This document shows, one piece after another, positions 17,001 through 24,065 of a stretch of 53,208 nucleotides of DNA. Source of the stretch: Planctomycetota bacterium (GTDB lineage: Bacteria > Planctomycetota > Phycisphaerae > SM23-33); the NCBI GenBank assembly GCA_012729725.1, contig JAAYCO010000075.1:1-53208 (forward strand). Direction: 5' to 3'. The first letter of the stretch is position 1. The number at the start of each line of letters is the position of its first letter. The position numbers and the translations under genes were made by a program. Under the pieces are notes generated by a model. The model was not told where the DNA came from and made no database searches. It saw nothing but the letters and a program-made list of their open reading frames with translations.

Positions 17001-17179
17001 AAACCAGCGGCGAGATCGAACGCGAGAAGGGCGTGCCCCTGCTTAGCAAGGTGCCCATTATCAACCGCGCGTTCACCAACCGCGGAACCGTTCGCGATGA
17101 GGAAACCATCCTCATCATGATCAAGCCGCGGATCATCATCCACCGCGAAGAAGAAGACCGCTTCTTCCCCCCAGGCTGA
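14078..17179 (+). CDS. secretin-family outer-membrane channel with long periplasmic N-terminus
   Basis: The 1033-residue protein begins with a signal peptide (residues 1-27, ending VATAQ). About 450 residues of Ala/Gln/Glu-rich helical repeats follow, TPR- and coiled-coil-like (QYDEAISVLEQIVRLEPNN near 400). N0/N1-type secretin domains come next (RIPRVQFDNVGLEAVIDWIQ), then the C-terminal secretin beta-domain with VPDGGTLLLGGQK and GVPLLSKVPIINRAFTNR. An acidic low-complexity loop (EDDDDDDNNDD, about residue 635-645) splits the middle. It should form the outer-membrane gate of a type II secretion or type IV pilus-like machine. No partner gene is adjacent. The start is GTG. Confidence 0.85.
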   Translation: MLDSRRFLSLTFGIAFMLAFACVATAQTSDADAASALLQQGIKEYQAYNFSQSKAVLLKVDQGSLNQADRITLAEYLNRVDGAIRRQSAAQEALEAGVSALENNNLEDARRNFALAADSEFLPPSQRQAAQQQLVLTEQRIAAAPAAAPAQTDAQPVVVQAQDQADAEVAQAEPAETAAPAETATPVTPAPVIEDPMAQVERNRAQARELLEQARLEMQLEQYQTALTRLRQAQALAPNLPEIEQALSEAEARVAQREQAGDHLSELARRIQRYKQAADISIEESLRRAREIVSAAQTGAEFDAAAGAINVAENTLASNRQYYSAEEIRQREMRIGEVDRLVTRSRADWERAQADAARAAIAQQEAQRIAGQQAAFQQELDRLSDQAQVLVRGRQYDEAISVLEQIVRLEPNNRWAREQITLLEQISILEKDRSANHDRTLQTQMSLVDLRESEIPWYDLIRYPRDWRDITARRQPLSDGLGSENEASRALNNRLKTMRIPRVQFDNVGLEAVIDWIQNFANINIHVKWPALEQSSPPITPDSQVRGINLTNVTVEKALRTILEDVSGGWTPLTYLVEDGVLTISTREDLSAMRYRRTEVYDIRDLIIAVPDFAGPRMEVGNAGSSNGGGGSLFNEDDDDDDNNDDAPSRQEIITSIIDLITGTIDPTSWRGDMGGDIGSIRQIHGQLVITQTPDNHREILELINKLREAQAIQIAIETRFVSVLTGFLNQIGLDLQMYFNTGSRLGGGGVTVDPATGAVVPVNGPSGWTWGGHKASGTNSLTPIPVLQRTFDDFSNVVGVETRGTTSQKIGQLVTEPGLVVAGTFLDDIQVDFLLAATQASQTSRAMTAPRLTLFNGQRAYVTVGTRTAYVSDISPVVSGNVISFEPEVEDILTGAIMDVRGTVSADRRYVTLEVRPQLSELIGFRPYATQSQIEADGSRTDIGILLLPTISVQELMTVVSVPDGGTLLLGGQKTSGEIEREKGVPLLSKVPIINRAFTNRGTVRDEETILIMIKPRIIIHREEEDRFFPPG

Positions 17180-17203
17180 TGAATTGAACAAAGTATGCAA
17201 CGC

Positions 17204-17236
17204 GGGCCGGGTTCCAGCAGGATCCCGGCCCTTTTT
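17204..17236 (+). terminator. intrinsic terminator between secretin gene and rdgB
   Basis: GGGCCGGG (17204-17211) pairs with CCCGGCCC (17224-17231), followed by TTTTT (17232-17236). It lies 25 bp after the secretin stop, in the space before the convergent rdgB. Confidence 0.85.
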
Positions 17237-17285
17237 GTTGGTGTTGATTGCGGCTGTTGAGCCGCGTGCGGCACATAGATCGCCC

Positions 17286-17957
17286 TTAGAGGCCGGTTGA
17301 TCGGCTGGCGATGAACTCGTGAAGCATCGCCTGGAACTTGCGAAGGGCCTTGCCGCGGTGGCTAAGCGAGTTCTTCTGCTCGGGGGGCAGCTCGGCTGTG
17401 GTCTTGCCAAGGGTTGGAATGTGGAAGAGGGGGTCGTATCCAAAGCCGCCCTGCCCGCTGGGTTGCCTTGCGATTACGCCTTCGACGCTGTCGCAGGTTT
17501 CGAGCATCACCTGCATGCCATCCGAAAGAGCTAGACAGCACACGAACCGGGCGGTGCGCTGGGCATCGGCGACGTTGTCCAGCGCCTTGAGCAGCTTGGC
17601 GTTATTGGCGGCGTCAATCACTTCCCGACCGGAACCGGGCGGCGCATCCGCGGCAGCATAGCGAGCGCTGTGCACGCCGGGCCGGCCGCCAAGCGCGTCG
17701 ACCACCAGTCCCGAGTCATCCGCCAGGCACCACTTGCCCGTGGCGCGAGCGTAGTACATCGCCTTCTGTGCGGCATTTTCGGCGAACGTCTCGCCCGTTT
17801 CCTCCGGTTCGGGAACATGCGGATATTCGTCCAGCGACTCCACGGCGATGGGCATGCCCTGGAGCACCTGGCGTATTTCCTTGATTTTGCCCCTATTCCG
17901 GGTGGCCAGTACGATAACGTCAGGGACGTGCGGTCCGCTGTGGGATGAGCGTAACAT
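17286..17957 (-). CDS. rdgB: XTP/dITP pyrophosphatase
   Basis: The 223-residue protein is a Ham1/RdgB house-cleaning enzyme that hydrolyses dITP and XTP to monophosphates. Motifs are ATRNRGKIKEI near the start, the catalytic ADDSGLVVDALGGRPGVHSARYA block, GFGYDPLF, and the C-terminal LSHRGKALRKF. The ATG at 17957 lies inside the upstream gene, giving a 38-bp overlap and suggesting coupled translation. AAAGGA is 11 bases upstream. No later start keeps the first strand intact. Confidence 0.94.
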   Translation of the reverse strand: MLRSSHSGPHVPDVIVLATRNRGKIKEIRQVLQGMPIAVESLDEYPHVPEPEETGETFAENAAQKAMYYARATGKWCLADDSGLVVDALGGRPGVHSARYAAADAPPGSGREVIDAANNAKLLKALDNVADAQRTARFVCCLALSDGMQVMLETCDSVEGVIARQPSGQGGFGYDPLFHIPTLGKTTAELPPEQKNSLSHRGKALRKFQAMLHEFIASRSTGL

Positions 17958-18768
17958 ATGTGCCGGTTGTTCCTTTCACCTTCTGGCCGGTCGCCGAGTC
18001 GATCCTGGTGACGATTTCGGTGGCCCCGTTGATAATCAAATGCGGAAAATCGCGGAAGACCTGCTTGAGCTTCGGATCAGCCAGCCTGGCCTCCACCACT
18101 CCGTTGGCGTTCTTCTGAGACACGAAAGCATTCTCGCCGAACGTCCCGACCGTCACCAGCGATATGCTCGGCCCGTGCTGAAAGTACGCCTCGTAACCCT
18201 GCTGTCGCATCTTCTCCACGCACTCGACTGCCAGTTCCTTTCGGTTGCTGATGCGGTCGGCGGGATCGTTGAAGAAATGCGCCACCACAACGCTGTAGTA
18301 ACCCGAGGCGTTATTCAGATCATGCTCGGGCCTTCCCGGGTTGGGGCCTGGAACGCGAGTCACGAATGCCGTTGCGAACGGCCTTACCAGTGTTCCGTCG
18401 GGCAGCCTGCTCTCGAAGGCGTTTGCCCTTTTCAGGTCGCCGGCCGCCGCCGTCACTGAAGCGTACCTGCCCATCATCAGCGAACTTCTGCCGTCCTCAT
18501 GCACAACGAACAGGTTGCTCCAGCCCGTCGAGTTGGCGGTTGCCTGCTTGGACTTGAGGGCCCTCGTCACATGCTCGATGTCGGTGAACGACGTAAGAAG
18601 GATGGTGAAGCAATCACCCGTCACCGGCTCGGGGGGGGCTGACGGTTTGAGGAAATTGCCGAACAAGCCGCCTTGCTGCGTCGAGGGCTGCTGATCGTCG
18701 CCGCCGCAGCCCGCAAGGGCGCCCAGGAGTATAAACGCTGCTGTAGCGATGCACTTTGTGGTTTGCAT
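17920..18768 (-). CDS. lipoprotein of unknown function
   Basis: The 282-residue protein has a lipoprotein signal ending in LAGC (Cys21). A short Gln/Pro-rich linker and a globular domain follow, with two similar halves that carry strand-helix segments such as FTILLTSFTDIEHVTRALKSKQ and YYSVVVAHFFNDPADR. These resemble SPOR-like folds only loosely. GAGG six bases before the ATG at 18768 favours it over the GTG at 18780. A TATACT box at 18799-18804 (minus strand) may be its -10. It lies between gcvT (73 bp upstream) and rdgB (overlapping). Confidence 0.65.
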   Translation of the reverse strand: MQTTKCIATAAFILLGALAGCGGDDQQPSTQQGGLFGNFLKPSAPPEPVTGDCFTILLTSFTDIEHVTRALKSKQATANSTGWSNLFVVHEDGRSSLMMGRYASVTAAAGDLKRANAFESRLPDGTLVRPFATAFVTRVPGPNPGRPEHDLNNASGYYSVVVAHFFNDPADRISNRKELAVECVEKMRQQGYEAYFQHGPSISLVTVGTFGENAFVSQKNANGVVEARLADPKLKQVFRDFPHLIINGATEIVTRIDSATGQKVKGTTGTYVTLIPQRTARP

Positions 18769-18841
18769 GGTCTGCCTCACTGCTATCGGTTTTCACAAAG
18801 TATACAACGAAGCGCGGCGGTTCCAGCCATTTTCGTTGCGC

Positions 18842-19948
18842 CTACGAACTGACGAACGGCAGGTTGACCACGTTGGCGGGAATGTTTTCGCCGTTGATGA
18901 CGACTTCCACGTCCGTCCCCGGCTGGCAGGCGTCGGGACTGACATAGGCCATTGCTATGGACGCCTCCATCGCCGGGCTGAACGCGCCGCTGGTTGTGGT
19001 TCCCACTTCCGCGCCGGCACTGAGAACGGCAGAGCCCTGGGGCGCTATCGGCGGGGCGGCCGCGGCTGCGGGCGGCGAAAGAACAAGCCCCGCAAGCCGG
19101 CGACGCGCAGGCCCGGATGCGAACTTGCGCAGGGCCTCGGCGCCCATGAAATCGCCATCTGGCCGCACCAGCGAGCCAAGGGCGGCCTGGTAAGGATTAA
19201 TCGTTTCGTTTATCTCGTGGCCATACCGCGGCAAGCCCGCTTCGACGCGCAGTATGTCCCATGCCGCAATGCCCGCGGGGGCAATGCGGTTCTCGCCCGC
19301 CTTGTCGGTGATGAATCGCCACGCCTGCGAGGCAAGCATGTTGGGCAGCACCACCTCAAGGCAGTACAGTCCGGCCAGCGAGCTTCTGATCGCGACATAT
19401 CGAGCGATCATGAACGAGCCCGCCATCACGTCGCCGCTCTTGAGTTCCGCAACAGGCAGTGGCAGAACCGCCGCCAGCCGAGACTGCGCTCGCGGGCCGA
19501 TCATCGCCACCATGGTCGTCTTTTCGGTCTGGTCGTCGATCTTCACGTCCATGCCCTCGCCGTTTGCCTGGAGGTGTTCAAGCACCTTCGTCCGGCAGGC
19601 TGGACTGGTCAGGACAAGCCAGTAATCACTCAGCCGCACCAGGCGAACGAGATCGATGACGCCGCCCTTGGCATTGCACATCAGGGCGGGCGAGGCGGTG
19701 TCGTCCTCCTGGCCGGCCGCATCGTTAGCGCATACGCGATCAAGCAGGTCAAGCGAGCCGTCGCCGCGCAGGCGGATGCGCCCCAAGTGGCTCACGTCGA
19801 AGATCGCCGCCTCTTTGCGAGCCGTGGCCGCCTCTTCCAAAGCGCCGCCGTAGCTTAGCGGCATTTCCCATTGGGCCTCGGTTCCCATGCGGGCTTCGAG
19901 GGCGATGTGTTTGTCATGCAGGGCGGTGCGAAGCGTCTGGTCGCTCAT
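18842..19948 (-). CDS. gcvT: aminomethyltransferase, glycine cleavage T protein
   Basis: The 368-residue protein has the size and fold of GcvT, which moves the aminomethyl carbon from the H protein to tetrahydrofolate. Visible are the N-terminal GTEAQWEMPLSYGGALEE and AIFDVSHLGRIRLRG segments. Next come the folate-site WDILRVEAGLPRYGHEI and INPYQAALGSLVR, and a C-terminal barrel with AMAYVSPDACQPG. GcvH and GcvP are not nearby. A related folate-dependent repair enzyme of the YgfZ type is less likely given the full length. An AAGGAAA site precedes the ATG. Confidence 0.85.
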   Translation of the reverse strand: MSDQTLRTALHDKHIALEARMGTEAQWEMPLSYGGALEEAATARKEAAIFDVSHLGRIRLRGDGSLDLLDRVCANDAAGQEDDTASPALMCNAKGGVIDLVRLVRLSDYWLVLTSPACRTKVLEHLQANGEGMDVKIDDQTEKTTMVAMIGPRAQSRLAAVLPLPVAELKSGDVMAGSFMIARYVAIRSSLAGLYCLEVVLPNMLASQAWRFITDKAGENRIAPAGIAAWDILRVEAGLPRYGHEINETINPYQAALGSLVRPDGDFMGAEALRKFASGPARRRLAGLVLSPPAAAAAPPIAPQGSAVLSAGAEVGTTTSGAFSPAMEASIAMAYVSPDACQPGTDVEVVINGENIPANVVNLPFVSS

Positions 19949-19995
19949 GGTCTTTCCTTGTTTGAAGGATGATAGCCGCCGGGAGGGCTTGTTGG

Positions 19996-20001
19996 TAGAC
20001 T
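19996..20001 (+). promoter_or_regulatory. -10 box TAGACT six bases before rph
   Basis: TAGACT ends six bases before the rph ATG, so transcription would begin at or near the start codon. No clear -35 hexamer is at the expected place (TAGCCG at 19973-19978), and no Shine-Dalgarno sequence lies in the leader. Confidence 0.4.
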
Positions 20002-20007
20002 TCGGTC

Positions 20008-20736
20008 ATGGCGACATCACGAAGAAATGACGGGCGAAGAGCAAACGAGCTTCGCGAGGTGAAGATCATTCCGGATTTTGTTCGTTCGGCGGACGGCTCT
20101 TGCCTCATCAGCATGGGCAAAACCAGGGTGATATGCACGGCCAGTTACGTTGAAGGCGTGGAGAAGTGGCGCCAGGGCAGCCAACTGGGCTGGGTCACTG
20201 CCGAATACGGCATGCTGCCCGCAAGCACGTCCACCCGCAAGCCCCGGCCGATCGGCAAGCTTGACGGAAGATCAGTCGAGATACAGCGCCTCATCGGAAG
20301 GGTTATCAGGAACGCCGTTTCATTCGAGAAGCTTGGCGAGCGAACGATATATTTAGATTGCGACGTGATCGAGGCCGACGGCGGAACTCGCACCGCCGCC
20401 ATTAACGGGGCGTTCGTCGCGTTGTCGCTTGCCGTCAAGAAGAAGACGGCCGCCGGCCTGTGCCCGCCGGGCGTCATAACCGCCAGCCTGGCGGCGGTAT
20501 CGGTGGGCGTAGTTGGCGACAAGGTGCTGCTGGACCTGGATTACTCCGAAGATTCGGCTGCACAGGTGGACATGAACCTTGCCATGACCTCGCGCGGCGA
20601 GTTCGTCGAGATTCAAGGCTCAGCCGAGCGGCGAGCATTCACCGCCGACGAGCTTGCCCAGATGCTGCGAGTGGGACAGGCAGGCATCAGGCGAATCATG
20701 GCTGCCCAGCGCAAGGCGATACTGACGACTGGCTGA
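20008..20736 (+). CDS. rph: ribonuclease PH
   Basis: The 242-residue protein is a phosphorolytic exoribonuclease that trims tRNA 3' ends. It starts with the family's MATSRRNDGRRANELREVKI. It has the SQLGWVTAEYGMLPAST active-site segment, SVEIQRLIGRVIRN, DCDVIEADGGTRTAAINGA and LDLDYSEDSAAQVDMN. The mRNA may be leaderless (see 19996-20001). It is divergent from gcvT across 59 bp. Confidence 0.95.
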   Translation: MATSRRNDGRRANELREVKIIPDFVRSADGSCLISMGKTRVICTASYVEGVEKWRQGSQLGWVTAEYGMLPASTSTRKPRPIGKLDGRSVEIQRLIGRVIRNAVSFEKLGERTIYLDCDVIEADGGTRTAAINGAFVALSLAVKKKTAAGLCPPGVITASLAAVSVGVVGDKVLLDLDYSEDSAAQVDMNLAMTSRGEFVEIQGSAERRAFTADELAQMLRVGQAGIRRIMAAQRKAILTTG

Positions 20737-20790
20737 GGGCGGGTCAAAAACGCCCGGCGGCATAGCATGTAGCAACGAAAGGAGCTTCCT

Positions 20791-21225
20791 ATGCCAGATG
20801 GCCGGACGAACGCCGCCGACGTGGGGCTGTTGATCCTTCGCCTGGGCGTCGGGACGATATTCCTGTTGATCCACGGCTGGCCTAAGCTCGCCGCCGGCCC
20901 GCAAATGTGGGACCAGGTTGGCTCGGCGACGGGCTTTGTCGGGGTGACTTTCGCCCCGCGATTCTTCGGATTCGCAGCCGCGATATCCGAATCGCTTGGC
21001 GGCTTTCTGTTTGCGGCGGGGCTGCTGTTTCGCCCGGCGTGCTTTCTTCTGCTGTGCGTCATGATCGTGGCGACGGCCTTGCACCTTGGCATGGGCGACG
21101 GCGTGGCCGTGGCGTCCAACCCAATGAAGCTGGGATTCGTGTTCCTGGGACTCATGATCGCAGGGCCGGGCAGGCTGAGCCTGCGGCGCTACGTTCCATA
21201 TCTGCGAGATTCGATCATTGGCTAA
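20791..21225 (+). CDS. DoxX-family membrane protein
   Basis: The 144-residue protein has four predicted membrane segments, with LLILRLGVGTIFLLIHGWPKL near the start as in DoxX proteins, and ESLGGFLFAAGLLFRPA in the middle. DoxX proteins work in quinone-linked or thiol redox contexts. AAAGGAG precedes the ATG. The next gene, a UbiA prenyltransferase, overlaps its end by 8 bp, and a type II NADH dehydrogenase follows, which supports a quinone-related role. Confidence 0.85.
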   Translation: MPDGRTNAADVGLLILRLGVGTIFLLIHGWPKLAAGPQMWDQVGSATGFVGVTFAPRFFGFAAAISESLGGFLFAAGLLFRPACFLLLCVMIVATALHLGMGDGVAVASNPMKLGFVFLGLMIAGPGRLSLRRYVPYLRDSIIG

Positions 21226-22177
21226 TGTTGAAGCAGGTGAACCGGCGCGTGCCTTCGCGCTGAGGCCGGCCTGCACCGGCAGAGTATCGCTTACCCTTCT
21301 TGCAAGGGCGTGCCGCTTGCCGTTCATTATCGCCTGCGTGCTGCCGTACATCGCAGGCGCGTCATTCCCCGGCAGGGCGTTAGATGCGTTGCGGTTCGCG
21401 CTGGGGCTTGTTGCGGTGGCGGCGGGTCATCTAAGCGCGAACCTGGTTAACGATTACGCGGATTCCCGCAGCGGCGCCGACTGGCGCGACGATCAACACT
21501 TTGGTTTCTTCGGCGGCTCGAAGGTCATACAGCACGGCCTCATGAAGGAGGCCGCGTTCCTGAAGCTTGCCGTCAGTGCGGGCGCTGTTTCGTTGGTGTC
21601 GTGCATCGTGCTTTCGGTCGTCGCCGGGGACGTTTTTCCGGTGGCTGGGGCGGCGATTGTTCTGCTGTGGGCGTGGGCGTATTCTTGCAGGCCGTTCCAA
21701 CTGGCCTACAGGAGGCTGGGCGAAGCGACGACACTCGTTCTCTTCGGCCCGGTGACGGTGCTGGCTGGCGTATACTGCCGGCAGGGGCTTGAGATGTGGC
21801 GCCTGGCGGTTTGGCCCGGCATTGTGTGCGGGCTCATGACGACAGGAATTCTGGTTGCCAACGAAGTGCCCGACTACGCCACCGACGCACAGGCCGGCAA
21901 ACGCAATCTCGTGGGCGTGCTTGGCCCCAAAGCCGGGTGGTGGGCGTACCTGCTGATTGTTCTGTTAGCTATGGCGGCCCTGGTTTTTGCGGCTGCCCGT
22001 GGGTCAATGGGCCAACTGGGTTTGCTTGGGCTTTCGGCGGCAATCCCGGCTTCGTGGGCGGGATGGATTCTCAGGCGGCGGTGGGATGATCCGCCAGGAC
22101 TGGTTGCGTCGGCCAGGCTGGGGATTCTGGCGCAGGCGTTGGCTGCCGTCGGATGCATTGCAGGCGCATTGTCATGA
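21218..22177 (+). CDS. UbiA-family prenyltransferase (MenA-like)
   Basis: The 319-residue membrane protein has eight or nine hydrophobic segments and both aspartate motifs of UbiA enzymes: NDYADSRSGAD near residue 75 and EVPDYATDAQAGKRNLV near 215. These bind the prenyl diphosphate with magnesium. The overall layout best fits MenA, which attaches a polyprenyl chain to dihydroxynaphthoate to make menaquinone; a heme or other aromatic substrate is possible. The only suitable start is a TTG at 21218, overlapping the DoxX gene by 8 bp. Its stop overlaps the next ATG by 4 bp (ATGA). Confidence 0.82.
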   Translation: MANVEAGEPARAFALRPACTGRVSLTLLARACRLPFIIACVLPYIAGASFPGRALDALRFALGLVAVAAGHLSANLVNDYADSRSGADWRDDQHFGFFGGSKVIQHGLMKEAAFLKLAVSAGAVSLVSCIVLSVVAGDVFPVAGAAIVLLWAWAYSCRPFQLAYRRLGEATTLVLFGPVTVLAGVYCRQGLEMWRLAVWPGIVCGLMTTGILVANEVPDYATDAQAGKRNLVGVLGPKAGWWAYLLIVLLAMAALVFAAARGSMGQLGLLGLSAAIPASWAGWILRRRWDDPPGLVASARLGILAQALAAVGCIAGALS

Positions 22178-23298
22178 AGAGGCGCGTGATAATTGTCGGC
22201 GGGGGGTTCGCGGGCATATTCGCAATGCGCAGGCTGAGGCTTTCGCGCAGGCGGCTGGAAGTGATTGTGATCGACCAGCGGCCAAGCGCGCACTTTCTGC
22301 CCCTTTTGCCGGACATGATCAGCAGGCCAATCGCCCCCGCGAGCGTCATGCACGACCTTCGCGCCGAGTGCCGCCGATGGGACGCCATGTTCCTGCATGA
22401 CGAAGTGGCGGCGGTGGACGTTCCGGGCGTTGCCGTGATTACTCGCGGGCTTGGCAGGCTTAGCGCCGATGCGATTGTGCTTTCGTGCGGCACAAGCACC
22501 GCGTTTCACGGCAGAGATGACCTTCGCCCGGCGGTCATGAAACTTGATGACGTCGGCGACGCCGTCGAGATAGCCGCTCGCGCACGTTCAGCGCACTGGA
22601 AAACCGCCCTGGTTGTCGGTGGCGGGTACACAGGCGTTGAAGTGGCGACGCACCTTCGCCGTCTTGAGAATCTTCGCCGCAGCCGGCGGCGCATCATCAT
22701 TCTGGAGCTTGCCCCCGTCCTGCTGCCGGGAATGCCCAGGCCGCTGAGCGAATATGCAGCAGCGAATCTTATGCGAATGAGAATAGAGGTGATGAACAAC
22801 CGCACGCTTCGCGATGTTATCGACCAGGACGCGATTCTCAGCGACGAATCAGTCTTCAAGAATGTGCTCATCGTATGGTCGGCGGGCGTAAAGACTCCGG
22901 CGTTCCTCTCTCGGTTGAATCTAGGGCATGACCGTCAGGGCAGGCTGGACGTCGACAAGCATTTGCAGGCGGCGCCGGGGGTGTTCGTGGCCGGGGACGC
23001 CGCGGGAAGAATTGGCGGCGGGGCCGCGCTGCGAATGGGCGTGCAGTTCTCGATATCAGGCGGGCGCCGGGCGGCTGCGAACATCCTTCGCAGCCTCGAC
23101 GGGCGGGCACTCAAGCCCTTTGAGCCGATGGATCCGGGATACGTAATCCCCATGGCCAACATGCGATCCTGCGGCGAGATCCTCGGCGTCAGCGCATATG
23201 GCCTGGCGCCCTCCATGATGCACTACCTAATGAGTGTTTACAGGACGTTCGGCGCGAAGCGACTCAAGCTTCTGGGCGATATCCTGCGCCGGCGCTGA
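22174..23298 (+). CDS. ndh: type II NADH dehydrogenase-like flavoprotein
   Basis: The 374-residue protein has an N-terminal FAD-binding Rossmann motif (VIIVGGGFAGIFAMRRL). A second dinucleotide motif for NAD(P)H follows (ALVVGGGYTGVEVATHL), then VLIVWSAGVKTPAFL and the FAD-contact GVFVAGDAAG. The C-terminal basic amphipathic tail (RTFGAKRLKLLGDILRRR) would bind the membrane face. The enzyme passes electrons from NADH to quinone without pumping protons. The ATG at 22174 overlaps the UbiA stop. The 3' end runs into the convergent phosphatase locus. Confidence 0.82.
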   Translation: MKRRVIIVGGGFAGIFAMRRLRLSRRRLEVIVIDQRPSAHFLPLLPDMISRPIAPASVMHDLRAECRRWDAMFLHDEVAAVDVPGVAVITRGLGRLSADAIVLSCGTSTAFHGRDDLRPAVMKLDDVGDAVEIAARARSAHWKTALVVGGGYTGVEVATHLRRLENLRRSRRRIIILELAPVLLPGMPRPLSEYAAANLMRMRIEVMNNRTLRDVIDQDAILSDESVFKNVLIVWSAGVKTPAFLSRLNLGHDRQGRLDVDKHLQAAPGVFVAGDAAGRIGGGAALRMGVQFSISGGRRAAANILRSLDGRALKPFEPMDPGYVIPMANMRSCGEILGVSAYGLAPSMMHYLMSVYRTFGAKRLKLLGDILRRR

Positions 23299-23882
23299 GA
23301 GAATTTCTCTTGCTCGCCGGCCGAAACCTTCGCCGTCCATCTGGCGGATGAACCGGCCGAGGCGTATCCAGAAGATGTAAAATCCGAACCCGCCTTCGGC
23401 ATTTCATCGGCAGCTTGTTGTTTATCCCAGCCGCAGAGCACTACCCGGTAGGCAGCGGCGTAGACGCCGGTGCGTTCCGCCCCGCGCATGCAGTAGATGA
23501 AGACCGGCGTTCGCTTCGGATCGTTCATTATCCGAAGGAACCTGATGATGTGATCCTGCGGAACGCTCCACACAACCGACGGCAGGCGGATGTAATCCAG
23601 GCCCTCGCGGGCTGCTTGCCGGCTGTCGTCATGAAAGGCCCGAACGCTGATGACGGTTTTGATGCCCAGTTCGCGCAGGCTCTTGAAGCCCTCTGCGGTT
23701 GGCGGGCCTCCGCGGTAAAGCTTGTCGCTGACCTTGAAGAGATTCGGCAGGCCTGGCAGCGACATGCTCTGCGCCCAGCTATCGGGCCGCTTGCCGTCCG
23801 GGCGGGGTGTAACACGAATCGCGCCGCACCCCGCGGCAGTCAACAAAACCAGCATCCCCGCGCGAATACACAGGCCGACCAT
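23227..23882 (-). pseudogene. tyrosine/dual-specificity phosphatase-like lipoprotein, frameshifted
   Basis: The reading frame encodes a lipoprotein signal ending in TAAGC, the YRGGPPTAEGFKSLRELGIKTVI segment of PTP-like phosphatases, and the catalytic CX5R loop in YCMRGAERTGVYAA. After ADEMP (about 23397-23400) this frame turns into low-quality sequence ending at 23238. Moving to another frame there gives EGGFGFYIFWIRLGRFIRQM, the normal family ending, which continues to a stop at 23227. One base seems to be missing at this point, through mutation or sequencing error. Catalytic residues lie before the break. The start at 23882 is approximate. Confidence 0.7.
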
Positions 23883-23975
23883 CACTGCGCCCCCAAAGCC
23901 GACAGGCAATTCTATGTCAGCATTCGCGGCATGTGGCGAGGCTTGATTTCCTGCCAATCTTTGGCCCAATTTGGA

Positions 23976-24004
23976 TTGATTCCGCCGCGGTTTTCTGGGA
24001 TTAT
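23976..24004 (+). promoter_or_regulatory. sigma70-type promoter of hppA
   Basis: TTGATT (23976-23981) and GATTAT (23999-24004) are 17 bp apart and four of six bases of each fit the consensus. This would give a leader of about 55 bases ending in GAAGGAG before the hppA ATG. Confidence 0.45.
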
Positions 24005-24065
24005 TGCCCGACCGCGCTCTGTAACAGCGGTTAATCTACGGACTGGAAACTATTGAAGGAGTCAG

